A DNA stretch of 64,000 nucleotides from Nostoc sp. HK-01 (GTDB lineage: Bacteria; Cyanobacteriota; Cyanobacteriia; Cyanobacteriales; Nostocaceae): contig AP018318.1 of assembly GCA_003990705.1 (NCBI GenBank), forward strand, positions 2,111,501 through 2,175,500. Direction: 5' to 3'. The position numbers were made by a program, and so were the translations under genes. The stretch's first letter is position 1, and each line of letters opens with the position of its first letter. This document shows positions 36,623-46,345 of this stretch, piece after piece. The notes below the pieces were generated by a model, which was not told the DNA's origin, made no database searches, and was given only the letters and a program-made list of their open reading frames with translations.

Positions 36623-37047
36623 GAGTTTTATCCCACAGTGCTGATTAGCAACATCGTAATTTCAAAATATAATGCTAGTCAGATATATTAGGACAATTTG
36701 AAAGCTTGAATGCCATAAATAGTAAGATTGTCTTCCAGCATAGCTGCCTCCTGCCTTCTGCCATAGTTTATGACTTTAGTCATCTCATAATCAATACTTT
36801 CTTCACGTCCTTATTTCTGCGGAGTTTTCTAAACTGAAAATGAAAGTTAACCAGCAATCTTATTGAGAATTAGAAAATAATTGATACCTAATTAACTAGC
36901 GTAAATACTTGTCTCATTAGTGAAATTCCGTAAAAGGAAACGCTGTTGCTAAAAGTATTTTCTCTGGTTAGCTAACGGGTGTAATTGACGAATTCTTGAG
37001 GAAGGCTGTAGCTAACTTAGCAATAAAAAACTCCAGGAGATTTGAAT
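36623..37047. other. Intergenic region
   Basis: About 425 bases holding a short CTGCCTCCTGCCTTCTGCC repeat (about 36744-36762) and, at the right end, the leader of the small secreted protein with AGGAG at 37034-37038. No gene seen. Confidence 0.4.
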
Positions 37048-37263
37048 ATGATGAAACGCATTCTTGCCGGAACCTTAATAGCTCTACCACTTTCAATATT
37101 TGCTGTGCAAACTCAAGCATCAGCCGCACAGGTTATTATCAGACGTGATAACCATCGACCTGTAGTTGTACGTAAAGTTGTACGCCAGAGATGGGTTCCA
37201 GCGCACTGGGAAAGAACACCGCGCGGTCGGCGTTGGGTTGCTGGTCGCTATGTAAGGTATTAA
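37048..37263 (+). CDS. Small secreted basic protein with aromatic W-x-P-x-HW motif
   Basis: A 71-residue protein with a signal peptide (MMKRILAGTLIALPLSIFAV, cleavage probably after SA-A) and a mature part rich in Arg and Val. The C-terminus WVPAHWERTPRGRRWVAGRY resembles YXWXPGHW-type repeats of small exported proteins. ATG 37048 has AGGAG 9 bases upstream; the next ATG follows immediately. Function unknown; an envelope role is likely. Confidence 0.72.
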   Translation: MMKRILAGTLIALPLSIFAVQTQASAAQVIIRRDNHRPVVVRKVVRQRWVPAHWERTPRGRRWVAGRYVRY

Positions 37264-37468
37264 TTGATGTGCTTGTCACTGTATTAAACTAAAACACGTT
37301 TAAATCACAGAATTGGAAAAGTTGTCATTAGTCATTTGTAAATACAAATGATTAATGACAGTCTCAACCACAAAATTGGCAACTTGAATGCACACCAGGT
37401 TAACAGTGTTGATTGTCTTATGAAAGTTGTGATTTACATTGGGAACTATACAGTTACAAGGAGAGTTT

Positions 37469-39718
37469 TCATCCTTTAACGGGTACGTTGGGGGGACACC
37501 AAAACAGGTTTTTGCTGGAAATACCCAGAGATTCTAGAATTCCGCGCATAATCTCTGTGCAGTACATCCAATGTTCTAAGTCGTCATACATAAGATCGGG
37601 ATTAAACTCGACATTGTAATGCAGCACATTTGGGATGTCTAAAAATTCATCAGAGTTTTGGGGGGAAAGCAGCAAAAGTTGAAATGGTTTACCTTGGCAT
37701 TGTTTTTCTAGTTTATTCAGCAAATCTATCACGCCACCGCGATCGCCTATCCCAGTGCGGACAAAAAGTGCTTGGTCGCAATTTTCAATTGTGTACCAAA
37801 ATCTTTGGGAACGTGCTGTATAGCGCACTCGCATCCGTTCATAAACAGGAGACATATCATTTACAGGGTCGTCTGTTTCTTCAACTTCATGGGCGAAGGA
37901 CAAACCAGACCATTTGCTGTGGTAAATCCTACCTGCTTCTGGATTGTAATGCAGGAAGTTGGGGTTCCACATATCATCAAAACGATTTTCGATGATATCT
38001 GCGATGTCTGCAATCTTGGTGGTGCGGGTAAGGTCAAAGGGAAAAGCTGGGCCGTCATATTCCATTTTATACAGCATCATTCGCACAGCACAGCGATCGC
38101 CTAAGGGGACAATTGCTACTCTACTAATGTCTGATAATTTACATTGATATTGAAATAACACCGCAGATTGGGGTGGGAGTTTCACCCGACTTTCTAGTCC
38201 CTGATTGCCAATCATCATTGTACGGAAAGGAATTTCAGGATGCAGCGGGTCTTCATAAACACCTGCTGGCATTGCTTTAAGGGCGTTTCGCACCTCTTTC
38301 CACATGGGATGGATGTTGTACTCGTGGTCTGATTCGTTGATTACCCAGAGGTGGTGTTCATCTTTTTGCAAAATTCCTAAATGCCCATCATAGAACAAAA
38401 CTTGGGAGTTGTTCGGCGCAAATAGATTAAATGATGCAGTATATTCGACATCAGCACCAGGGAGTATTTCTACGGTTGTGGCGATCGCGCCATCTTCCTG
38501 CACAGCAAAGAAGGGGAGTGTTCCTATCTGGGGATTTTTAGCAATGTAAATACCTGGGAGCAATCCGGCTGTATTTTGCAATACAGTTTGGATTTCTTGC
38601 CAATAAGGTGCAATGGTGTAACTGTATTTTGATGGATTGCTGATTCGTAAACCCTTCTCTGCAATACAAGCACAAACATAAAAGCCTGCATTATCAAGAT
38701 AAATGGGGATTTCGTTCGGTTGCCAAAAATGTTGGTTTTCTCTGGCTAATTCGGCTTTATCGATGTCAAATAATTGCAGGTTAATCGCCTCATACATCAA
38801 GCGATGACCAATGGTGTTGGGATGCGCCGGGTCGAAAGATATACCATCACGCCAGCGTCCCTGACCATTATCTAACACTGCCAACCAATCCAAAATCGGC
38901 ACACCCCAATTTAACATCCGATTGTGTGTTTCTTGTAACAGCCAATAATGCTCAGGAGAATAATCACCATTGGGATAGACACTTCCCAAAATCGGCCGCG
39001 CTCCTAGTTGGCGCGTCATTTTGACCAACTGCTGCAACCCGCTTTCAAACCGCCTTTGGATTGCTCGCCGTTCGTGAGGGGAACAATAAGCTAATCCTTC
39101 ATTACCGAGCGACAGGGCAATAATGACAACATCCGGTTGTTCTGGTGTCACTACTGAGCCAAAGCGGGCGATCGTTCTGCTGACATTGGCTCCCACCTCG
39201 GAAACATTGACTACTCTGTGGTCATATTTTTGCTGTAAAGCTTGCTCTAGTTGTCCAACCCAACCGTCTAACAGCCAGGCTTTATGACCCAAGGCGACAG
39301 AACTACCAATGACGACGACTTTTAAATTGTCTTCTCCTAAACTTTGTTTAACAGGAGTTGGCTGCTCAGTATAGCCAAAGGGATAAGGCTGCAAATAACC
39401 GAATGCCCCATCATCCACAACAATAGTACCTGAATACTGATGATTAATCGGCAACCAACGATTGAACCCAAAACCTTCCCATTCACCCCAACTTTTGGCA
39501 TCAAAACGGACATATTTATATTCCACGCTCTGTCCATCGCCTGATTCTCCAGATGGCTGAATATCAATTTCGTCTGTCCACCATAAAGGATAGCGATCGG
39601 CACTGGTGCGGAGGTGAATACATCTAGTAATATCCCACAATCCCAACTCGGAAGTAGAACCAACCAGAGCAATGGATTCACCAGTTTGTGTATATGCACT
39701 AACCTGGAATCGATACAT
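37469..39718 (-). CDS. CBM20 - SGNH hydrolase - DUF1796 fusion protein
   Basis: A 749-residue protein with three recognisable parts. Residues 1-95 are a CBM20-type starch-binding domain (VGSTSELGLWDITRCIHL, YKYVRFD). About 130-330 is an SGNH/GDSL hydrolase: the nucleophile block IGSSVALGH (Ser 139-140), the Asn block SLGNEG (206) and the catalytic DPAHPN. After a linker of unclear fold, about 525-745 matches DUF1796, described as a putative papain-like peptidase (VPLGDRCAVRMML, PAFPFDLTRTT, FLHYNPEAGRIYHSKW). No signal peptide is visible, so a cytoplasmic role on glycogen or a modified glycan is conceivable. Single gene. Confidence 0.82.
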   Translation of the reverse strand: MYRFQVSAYTQTGESIALVGSTSELGLWDITRCIHLRTSADRYPLWWTDEIDIQPSGESGDGQSVEYKYVRFDAKSWGEWEGFGFNRWLPINHQYSGTIVVDDGAFGYLQPYPFGYTEQPTPVKQSLGEDNLKVVVIGSSVALGHKAWLLDGWVGQLEQALQQKYDHRVVNVSEVGANVSRTIARFGSVVTPEQPDVVIIALSLGNEGLAYCSPHERRAIQRRFESGLQQLVKMTRQLGARPILGSVYPNGDYSPEHYWLLQETHNRMLNWGVPILDWLAVLDNGQGRWRDGISFDPAHPNTIGHRLMYEAINLQLFDIDKAELARENQHFWQPNEIPIYLDNAGFYVCACIAEKGLRISNPSKYSYTIAPYWQEIQTVLQNTAGLLPGIYIAKNPQIGTLPFFAVQEDGAIATTVEILPGADVEYTASFNLFAPNNSQVLFYDGHLGILQKDEHHLWVINESDHEYNIHPMWKEVRNALKAMPAGVYEDPLHPEIPFRTMMIGNQGLESRVKLPPQSAVLFQYQCKLSDISRVAIVPLGDRCAVRMMLYKMEYDGPAFPFDLTRTTKIADIADIIENRFDDMWNPNFLHYNPEAGRIYHSKWSGLSFAHEVEETDDPVNDMSPVYERMRVRYTARSQRFWYTIENCDQALFVRTGIGDRGGVIDLLNKLEKQCQGKPFQLLLLSPQNSDEFLDIPNVLHYNVEFNPDLMYDDLEHWMYCTEIMRGILESLGISSKNLFWCPPNVPVKG

Positions 39719-40159
39719 AGATTTTTTATTGATTTAAGAATAAAATGCTACAGAGTAAGCTAAATTCTGAGATGTTTTGACAGTATCACATACTACATCT
39801 AAAGTTTGTATTCCCAAGATTAGGGGCGAATAGGCGGAGCCTACGCCCTTGCATCATTTTTGGAGATGTTTATTAGCCTTGTATTGGTTCCTGAGATTCA
39901 AAATTTTACGTTAGAAATAATCCTATTTTGGCTGCATAAATTATTGATATGGACTGCCTTATTTTATCCTAGATAAATTTAAAAGCAGTTTAAATTGTAT
40001 TTTTAAAATTTTCTTAAAAATGATTACCAAAGCTTAAATTTTAGTTAATCAATTAATAATTATCTCCTTTGCACCAACATAAAATTAGCCCTTAATTTTT
40101 TAGCTCACTTTTGGGAATTCTAAAATTAGGCAATTTATTTAGAGAATAAAGGTGATTTT
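39719..40159. other. Intergenic region with a GC-rich hairpin repeat
   Basis: Divergent promoters for the fusion protein and the CHAT protein must lie here. At 39824-39848 GGGCG-AA-TAGGC pairs with GCCTA-CGCCC around GGA, a compact hairpin with a two-base bulge that stands out from the AT-rich surroundings and looks like a dispersed palindromic repeat. Confidence 0.5.
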
Positions 40160-42889
40160 ATGGTTAGGTGGAAGATACGTGGCTTGAGAAAATGGCAATT
40201 TCTTCCATTTATAGCGGGTTGGACAATCATTATTTTGACTAATGTTTTGTGGCTTTCAGCAGCAAGTTCCACAACTGCGGTACAGTATCCGGTAAATATT
40301 GCCCAAACAAATACGCCGAATGTGACTCGTGCTAATGCTCAACAAGTATATGGGCAAGGAAAAGAATTATATCAGCGCGGAAATCAGGAAGGCAGATCAG
40401 AATATTTACTACAGGCGATCGCTAAATTTGAACAAGCATTGGTATTATATCGTCAAGCAGGCGATCGCGCTTCAGAAGCCTTTACTCTCGCTTATATTGG
40501 CAAAATTTACTCCAATTTCGGCGACAAATACAAAGCACTAGAATACTACCAGCAATCTCTAGCCATAGACAAAAATCTCGGTGACAAAGCCGGAGAAGCC
40601 ACGCTCCTCAACAACATTGGCAAAATTTATTCAGAATTAGGGGAAAAGCAAAAAGCGCTGGATTATTACAACCAGTCTCTACCCCTAAGACAATTGGTAA
40701 AAGATAAAGCAGGCCAAGCCATAACTTTAGGTAATATCGGTACTGTTTACAGTTTTTTAGGTGAACAGCAAAAAGCATTAGATTATTACAACCAATCTTT
40801 GATTCTCAAGCAACAAGTAGGAAATAAAGCTGCGATCGCCAGTACCCTAAATAGTATTGGCAAAACCTACTCTGACTTAGGAGAAAAGCAAAAAGCGCTT
40901 GATTACTTGAACCAATCTCTACCACTATTTCAACAAGGGGGAGACAAAGCCGATAACGCCATTGCTATCAGTAATATCGGCAAAATCTACTCTGAGTTAG
41001 GTGAACAACAAACAGCGCTCAATTATTACAATCAATCTCTGCCCATATTTCAACAAGTAGGGTATAAATTAGGGCAAGCAATTACTTTAAATAACATTGG
41101 TGAAGTTTATTTCCAGTTAGGAGAACAGCAAAAGGCGCTGGATTATTACAACCAATCTCTCCCTATCTATCAACAATTACGGGACAAATCTAGAGAAGCT
41201 CATACTATCTATAACGTCGCCACTGTTAAATATGACCAAGGAGAATTGAATACAGCCCTGACGGAGATAGAGAAAGTGATCAAAATTGTTGAAGACCTCC
41301 GCAGCAAAATTGACTCTCAAGAACTCCGCACCTCATATTTTGCCACAGTACAAAATTATTATCAGTTCTACATTGATGTGTTGATGCAATTGCACAAACA
41401 GCAACCAGAACAAGGATATGCGGCTTTAGCACTAGAAACCAGCGAACGTTCCCGCGCCCGTAGTCTTTTGGAACTGCTGAGTGAAGCCAACACTGATATT
41501 CGTCAAGGTGTAGAGCCAAAATTACTTGCTCAAGAACGCAAGTTGCAGCAACAACTTGATGCTTTAGAAAAACGCCGCATCCAACTGTTACAAGGTAATT
41601 ACACTGAAGAACAGGTACAAGCTTTAGATCAAGAAAATGAAGCACTTTTAGAAGCATATCAGCAAATCCAGGCACAAATTCGGGCTACCAGTCCCCGTTA
41701 TGCCGCACTAACTCAACCCCAACCTCTCGCACTCGCGCAAATTCAACAGCAAGTCCTCGATGATAACACCTTGCTTTTAGAATATTCTCTGGGGAAAAAG
41801 CGCAGTTACTTGTGGTTAGTTACCAATAAAAGTATTACCAGTTACGAATTACCCAAGCGAGCAGATATTGAAACGATTGTGCAGAAGTTCCGTCAAGAAA
41901 TCACTATGCCTTATTTAAAGCATAGTCAATCTATAGATGCTCTATCTAAAATCATACTTGCACCAGTCGCCCAAAAATTGCAAAAACAACGTTTAGCGAT
42001 CGTCAGCGATGGTGCTTTGCAATATGTACCATTTGCGTCGCTGACAACGGGTAGCGGTACTCAATATGAACCATTACTGCTCAACCATGAAATTATTACT
42101 CTCCCATCAGCATCGATATTAGCTATCCTCAGAAGTGAACACAAAGAACGCAAATCTCCACCTAAAACATTAGTTGTGTTGGCAGATCCTATTTTTAATC
42201 GCAATGATGAGCGTTTGCAAAATAAAGCACAAGTATCGCACTCACCTGTGCTAGAAAGCAATTTAGACAGCTTGGCTTTAAGCAAATCAGCCGCAGACTC
42301 AGATATTAACTTTGAGCGTCTACGCTTTACACGCCAAGAAGCCGAGCAAATTCTGGCTCTTGTACCTGTTAATCAACGCAAAGAAGCTGTGGATTTTCAC
42401 GCTAGTCGAACAACAGCAAGCAGCGAAAATTTGAGTCAATATCGGATAATCCATTTTGCTACTCATGGCATTCTCAATAGCAAACATCCAGAATTATCAG
42501 GAGTAGTATTATCGCTATTTGATCCTCAGGGAATGCCACAGAATGGCTTTTTACGCTTGCGCGATGTCTTCAACCTCAACCTCAAAGCAGAATTAGTAGT
42601 TCTCAGCGCCTGTCAAACCGGATTGGGAGAAGAAGTAAAGGGCGAAGGTTTAGTCGGGTTAACTAGAGGATTTATGTATGCAGGTAGCCCACGAGTGGTG
42701 GTAAGTATGTGGAGTGTTGATGATCAAGCAACATCAGAATTGATGAAGGCTTTTTACAAGAATATGCTAAAAACTGGATTAACACCTGCGGCAGCTTTAA
42801 GGAAAGCACAACTAGAAATTTGGCGCACTCAAAAATATGTTGCACCTTATTACTGGGCAGCTTTCACTTTACAAGGTGAATGGATGTAA
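40160..42889 (+). CDS. TPR - CHAT caspase-like protein
   Basis: A 909-residue protein with an N-terminal membrane or signal segment (about 15-38). About seven tetratricopeptide repeats follow with a 40-residue period (ALDYYNQSLP), so regular that the DNA also repeats every 120 bp. A coiled coil (about 425-510) leads to a C-terminal CHAT domain with the His of HFATHGILN (about 770) and the Cys of VVLSACQTGLGE (about 817), the caspase/separase-type dyad. CHAT-TPR proteins are numerous in filamentous cyanobacteria; some relatives act with CRISPR or cell-death systems, but no such partner is adjacent here. Confidence 0.93.
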   Translation: MVRWKIRGLRKWQFLPFIAGWTIIILTNVLWLSAASSTTAVQYPVNIAQTNTPNVTRANAQQVYGQGKELYQRGNQEGRSEYLLQAIAKFEQALVLYRQAGDRASEAFTLAYIGKIYSNFGDKYKALEYYQQSLAIDKNLGDKAGEATLLNNIGKIYSELGEKQKALDYYNQSLPLRQLVKDKAGQAITLGNIGTVYSFLGEQQKALDYYNQSLILKQQVGNKAAIASTLNSIGKTYSDLGEKQKALDYLNQSLPLFQQGGDKADNAIAISNIGKIYSELGEQQTALNYYNQSLPIFQQVGYKLGQAITLNNIGEVYFQLGEQQKALDYYNQSLPIYQQLRDKSREAHTIYNVATVKYDQGELNTALTEIEKVIKIVEDLRSKIDSQELRTSYFATVQNYYQFYIDVLMQLHKQQPEQGYAALALETSERSRARSLLELLSEANTDIRQGVEPKLLAQERKLQQQLDALEKRRIQLLQGNYTEEQVQALDQENEALLEAYQQIQAQIRATSPRYAALTQPQPLALAQIQQQVLDDNTLLLEYSLGKKRSYLWLVTNKSITSYELPKRADIETIVQKFRQEITMPYLKHSQSIDALSKIILAPVAQKLQKQRLAIVSDGALQYVPFASLTTGSGTQYEPLLLNHEIITLPSASILAILRSEHKERKSPPKTLVVLADPIFNRNDERLQNKAQVSHSPVLESNLDSLALSKSAADSDINFERLRFTRQEAEQILALVPVNQRKEAVDFHASRTTASSENLSQYRIIHFATHGILNSKHPELSGVVLSLFDPQGMPQNGFLRLRDVFNLNLKAELVVLSACQTGLGEEVKGEGLVGLTRGFMYAGSPRVVVSMWSVDDQATSELMKAFYKNMLKTGLTPAAALRKAQLEIWRTQKYVAPYYWAAFTLQGEWM

Positions 42890-42959
42890 AAAGGAATAGA
42901 ACTTCTGACGCTCTGTGCATTTCTGCGCTTCTGCGTGAGACAAATTTATGCCAAGCCAA

Positions 42960-44030
42960 TTAAACAACCACAGGTGTACTGTTAAATCGCTGAACTCCTG
43001 GTATTTCTAATACTAAATCAGCGCCGTAAACATTAGCTGGGGTTTGAAATCCTGGCTTTACTTCACCTTTGATGATGTGTTGGAGAACTACTACAGCAGA
43101 TAAAGCCGTAAAATTGTATGCTTCCGGGCCGATAAGTGTCGCTGTGACTTGACGACCAGATTTATCTTCCGCAATACCGACAACTCCAACCTTACCTTTA
43201 GCGCGTTCTGCTTCACTTGGCCCTGGGGGTAATTTTTTAATTAAATTAGCTAAGGTGCTTTGAAACAGTGATGAGCTAAATAACCAGCCTAAATACTGGC
43301 TGCTTTCCATGAGGAAACTTACAGGGTTGGGAAAAACGGCGTAAGTCTCAATATTCGGAATTCCAGTGCTGTGAAATGCAGTGACAATATCAGCACGCCA
43401 GGGGTTAGTTACCGCTGTGACAACACCAGCACCAAAATCAACTTGACGTTTTTTCTCGGCTGGTCGAGCCGGAATCAATTTACCTGCTGTTCTGACTACA
43501 CCCATTTCATGTAAGCTGGGCAGAACAGTGTTAGCAGTTCCTTGAGAAACACCGCCTTCAGTTTCATAGATTAATGTGAGAGTGTTGGCGGTTGGTAACT
43601 GAGATTTAAGATAAACTGCAAGACAATCAGTCGGGACGACACCAAACCCGACACCAGGAAGTAGCATGATTCCGGCATTTTTCGCTTCCGTGTCCCGTGC
43701 GGCTAAAGCTTGAAATTCCGGAACTTCCCCAGCGATATCTAAATAATGGGTTTGAGTTTGCAAGCAGACATCAACCAGTGATTTGGCAGTTTTGGCAAAA
43801 GGCCCTGCACAATTGAGGACAACTGTAACATCTTGGAGAGATTGTGCGATCGCCTGAGAATCATCCAAACTAAAAACACGAAATTCAAAGTTTAACTTTT
43901 CCGCCGCTAATACCAACGTACTTTGATTTCGTCCAGCCAAAATTAAATCTACACCCTGACTTTTTGCAGTTTCCGCTATCAATTTCCCTGCATAGCCAGT
44001 CGCACCATACAATAACACCTTTGCGGTCAT
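42960..44030 (-). CDS. Saccharopine-dehydrogenase-like NADP-binding reductase
   Basis: A 356-residue protein from ATG 44030 (MTAKVLLYGATGYAGKLIAE), with a Rossmann fold at the N-terminus (GATGYAGKL; LAGRN as the NADP(H) adenine-phosphate region; NCAGPFAKTAKSLVDVC). The middle has LLPGVGFGVVPTDCLA, as in the saccharopine-dehydrogenase-like and trans-acting enoyl reductase groups. It has no signal peptide. It is the last gene of the minus-strand oxidative-metabolism cluster, 112 bp after the ABM gene. It may reduce a product of that cluster; the substrate is unknown. Confidence 0.85.
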   Translation of the reverse strand: MTAKVLLYGATGYAGKLIAETAKSQGVDLILAGRNQSTLVLAAEKLNFEFRVFSLDDSQAIAQSLQDVTVVLNCAGPFAKTAKSLVDVCLQTQTHYLDIAGEVPEFQALAARDTEAKNAGIMLLPGVGFGVVPTDCLAVYLKSQLPTANTLTLIYETEGGVSQGTANTVLPSLHEMGVVRTAGKLIPARPAEKKRQVDFGAGVVTAVTNPWRADIVTAFHSTGIPNIETYAVFPNPVSFLMESSQYLGWLFSSSLFQSTLANLIKKLPPGPSEAERAKGKVGVVGIAEDKSGRQVTATLIGPEAYNFTALSAVVVLQHIIKGEVKPGFQTPANVYGADLVLEIPGVQRFNSTPVVV

Positions 44031-44142
44031 AGTTATTTCCAAATTAAATACTCACAAATCCCCCTTTTGCAGCTATGAGCAATAAACATTCAAATTCCCC
44101 CCTTTTTAAGGGAGGCTAGGGGGGATATAACTTTAACTTGAT

Positions 44143-44448
44143 TTAATTATTAACAATCTGTTGCCATAACTTAACTTCTGGCGGTTCTAGCAAAAACTCT
44201 TCGGCTTTAGCCCCAAGCGCCCGAATATACGGCTGTTGTAAATGCAGATCCAAAATTGCTTGACTAGCCCAATTTTCGTGCAGCAAAAACAAAGATGGGT
44301 CTTCAATGGATTGATGTAAATCATAATTAATACATCCATCTTCGCTACGAGTGAGCGCAATCACAGGCTCAAACTCTTGCCGAAATCTATCTTCTAAACC
44401 CTGCTTTACTTTTAGACGAGCAGTGACTGTAACTTGTTGACCTGACAT
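44143..44448 (-). CDS. Antibiotic biosynthesis monooxygenase (ABM) domain protein
   Basis: A 101-residue single-domain protein with the ABM ferredoxin-like fold pattern: VTARLKVKQGLEDRFRQEF, EDGCINYDLHQS, FLLHENWASQAILDLHL. Relatives such as YgiN are cofactor-free quinol monooxygenases. It lies 104 bp after the lipoxygenase gene. A second ABM protein is encoded at 58349-58639. Confidence 0.88.
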   Translation of the reverse strand: MSGQQVTVTARLKVKQGLEDRFRQEFEPVIALTRSEDGCINYDLHQSIEDPSLFLLHENWASQAILDLHLQQPYIRALGAKAEEFLLEPPEVKLWQQIVNN

Positions 44449-44552
44449 ATAGATTCTCCTGTGTGGATAGATGCGAGATTAATCAAGTAAAAAATTAAAA
44501 GTAAAAAGGCAAAATTATTTTTTTCTTGTTACCTTTTTACTTTTTACTTCCA

Positions 44553-46193
44553 TCAAGTATTGATACTGTTAATAATTTGCGAAGGTTTGAGGTAATCATA
44601 AGGTATAGGACGAGTTTGATTTCTAATATCAATTTTTCGTTCTATATCATGCAAATTCTGTTGGAATTGCACCACTAATTCCTGTGCCAATGGGTCAGCA
44701 AATTCTTCATCGTAATACCCCAATTTGTCGTGGTGGTACGATGTTAAAATATGTGTCCACATTACTTGATCAGCAGCTTGCTTGAAAGGTGGTAATATCT
44801 TCATAATCGTTTGCATATCCACGCCCTTTTTTTCTGGCGTTGGATGATAAGCTGCATAGGGCATATTCGGTACGAAAGCCATATACTCGTACTGAGAAAA
44901 ATTTAAAGCAGAGTGGAAAGGAGCGCAGGTGAAAATTACAACCGTGATAATTTGAATTAATTGGTCTACGGTTTCAATTTTTTCTGGCATTCCTTTAACG
45001 CGACCACCATCTTGAGCAACTAATTCCCTTGCCCAATTTTGTAATTCATAATCTTCGCTCAAATCTTGGGAAGTTTGGTAATAAAGTTGCAGATAGTCTG
45101 TAACAAATTTTTGAATGGCATCCCAAATTAATATTCCATCATCTCGAAAGGGAAAATGCGGTAATATTTCTGGATCATCCATATTTTGATTTCTCATTAA
45201 TGTCGGGAAGACAAATTTCTCGACACTCCACTCTTGATAAGTTTTCACGACAAAAGTTAAAGACTCTTGCAAAGAACCAGCCATAAATTCATCGACTGGC
45301 CCACCTGGCTGTAAAAAGTGAGTGCGTCCTAAATCGTTATCAAATAACATAAACCGGAAGTGCGGTTTTAGTAGTAAAGCAATGGGATGATTGGCTGCTA
45401 ATTGGCGTGCTGTGGCAATACAAAAAGGAGCCATAACAGCATGAGTATAAGCAAAATGACTACCTAATTCTTGATGGTTTCCGTCAGCAATCTGCACAGA
45501 GGTTTTTGCTAAAAACCAATCTAGATAAGGATCATCAGGAGTGTAAATCAATCCATCTGTCCCAGGATCATTATTTAATTTAATTGCTACTGGACGCAAG
45601 GAACCACCATTTGGTAAACCGTTGCTCTGCCAGTAAAATAAAGCTTGCGGCTTAGGTAAATACTTTCTCAGGTTTTGAGAAATACCACCTTTAATATCAA
45701 AGAGTGTGGGATAGTCTAATAAATAAAGTTTACCTTCTTTGAGAGCCGCTTCTAAACTACTTTCTGTCCCGACAGATTTTTGAAAATGGGCGTTTGTTAT
45801 TCCAAGCTTTTCTGGTAAACTATCAATTCTTTGAATAGCTAAAGGGTTCGCACCTGATAATCTTTGCTCGGCAAAACATGAGTCTGTTTTATAATTGTTC
45901 ATCACTGCTGGTTTAGGTAGCAGCGTTAATAGTTCTTCGTATTCTTCTAATTCATCTAAAGGGTCAAGGAAATTTCTTGCTTTGGCAGCCAGCATATTTG
46001 GTGCTAAATTTGCCATACTAGCGAGGCGTTTAGCCGTATATTCTGCGGAGAATAATTCTTGGTGAGGGACTTTATCTATAACGGGAATAGGAGCTAGATA
46101 ATTGTGATTAAATTTATAATCTGTTTGGTTTTTGACTAGCTCATCTTTGCGGATGTTAGGATTAGGATCTACCTGGGGTAAATATGGTTTCAT
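44553..46193 (-). CDS. Lipoxygenase (PLAT-less)
   Basis: A 546-residue non-haem iron dioxygenase that inserts O2 into polyunsaturated fatty acids. Iron ligands seen are H246 and H251 (SHFAYTHAV, the H-x4-H motif), H427 and N431 (FHSALNFSQYEY). The protein lacks the PLAT lipid-binding domain of plant enzymes. The usual C-terminal Ile ligand is replaced: the chain ends NSINT, with Thr last. The fatty-acid hydroperoxide made would be a substrate for other enzymes in the cluster. It lies 152 bp after the alpha/beta hydrolase gene in a minus-strand series. Confidence 0.93.
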   Translation of the reverse strand: MKPYLPQVDPNPNIRKDELVKNQTDYKFNHNYLAPIPVIDKVPHQELFSAEYTAKRLASMANLAPNMLAAKARNFLDPLDELEEYEELLTLLPKPAVMNNYKTDSCFAEQRLSGANPLAIQRIDSLPEKLGITNAHFQKSVGTESSLEAALKEGKLYLLDYPTLFDIKGGISQNLRKYLPKPQALFYWQSNGLPNGGSLRPVAIKLNNDPGTDGLIYTPDDPYLDWFLAKTSVQIADGNHQELGSHFAYTHAVMAPFCIATARQLAANHPIALLLKPHFRFMLFDNDLGRTHFLQPGGPVDEFMAGSLQESLTFVVKTYQEWSVEKFVFPTLMRNQNMDDPEILPHFPFRDDGILIWDAIQKFVTDYLQLYYQTSQDLSEDYELQNWARELVAQDGGRVKGMPEKIETVDQLIQIITVVIFTCAPFHSALNFSQYEYMAFVPNMPYAAYHPTPEKKGVDMQTIMKILPPFKQAADQVMWTHILTSYHHDKLGYYDEEFADPLAQELVVQFQQNLHDIERKIDIRNQTRPIPYDYLKPSQIINSINT

Positions 46194-46345
46194 GATGATT
46201 TGTGAGTAGGGAATTTATAATTACTTAGTTCATAGAATGGTAGCGATAACGAAATCTAACAAAGTTTTGATGATGTTGGGTTTTGTTCCTTAACGCAACC
46301 TACTGAACTTGTGCAGGCAAGATGCCTGCACCACAAGAGTTACAC

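Noticed and set aside
40500-41250. CRISPR-like regular repeats
   Set aside because: The 120-bp period is in frame and encodes TPR motifs; no spacer structure. No CRISPR array was seen anywhere in the window.
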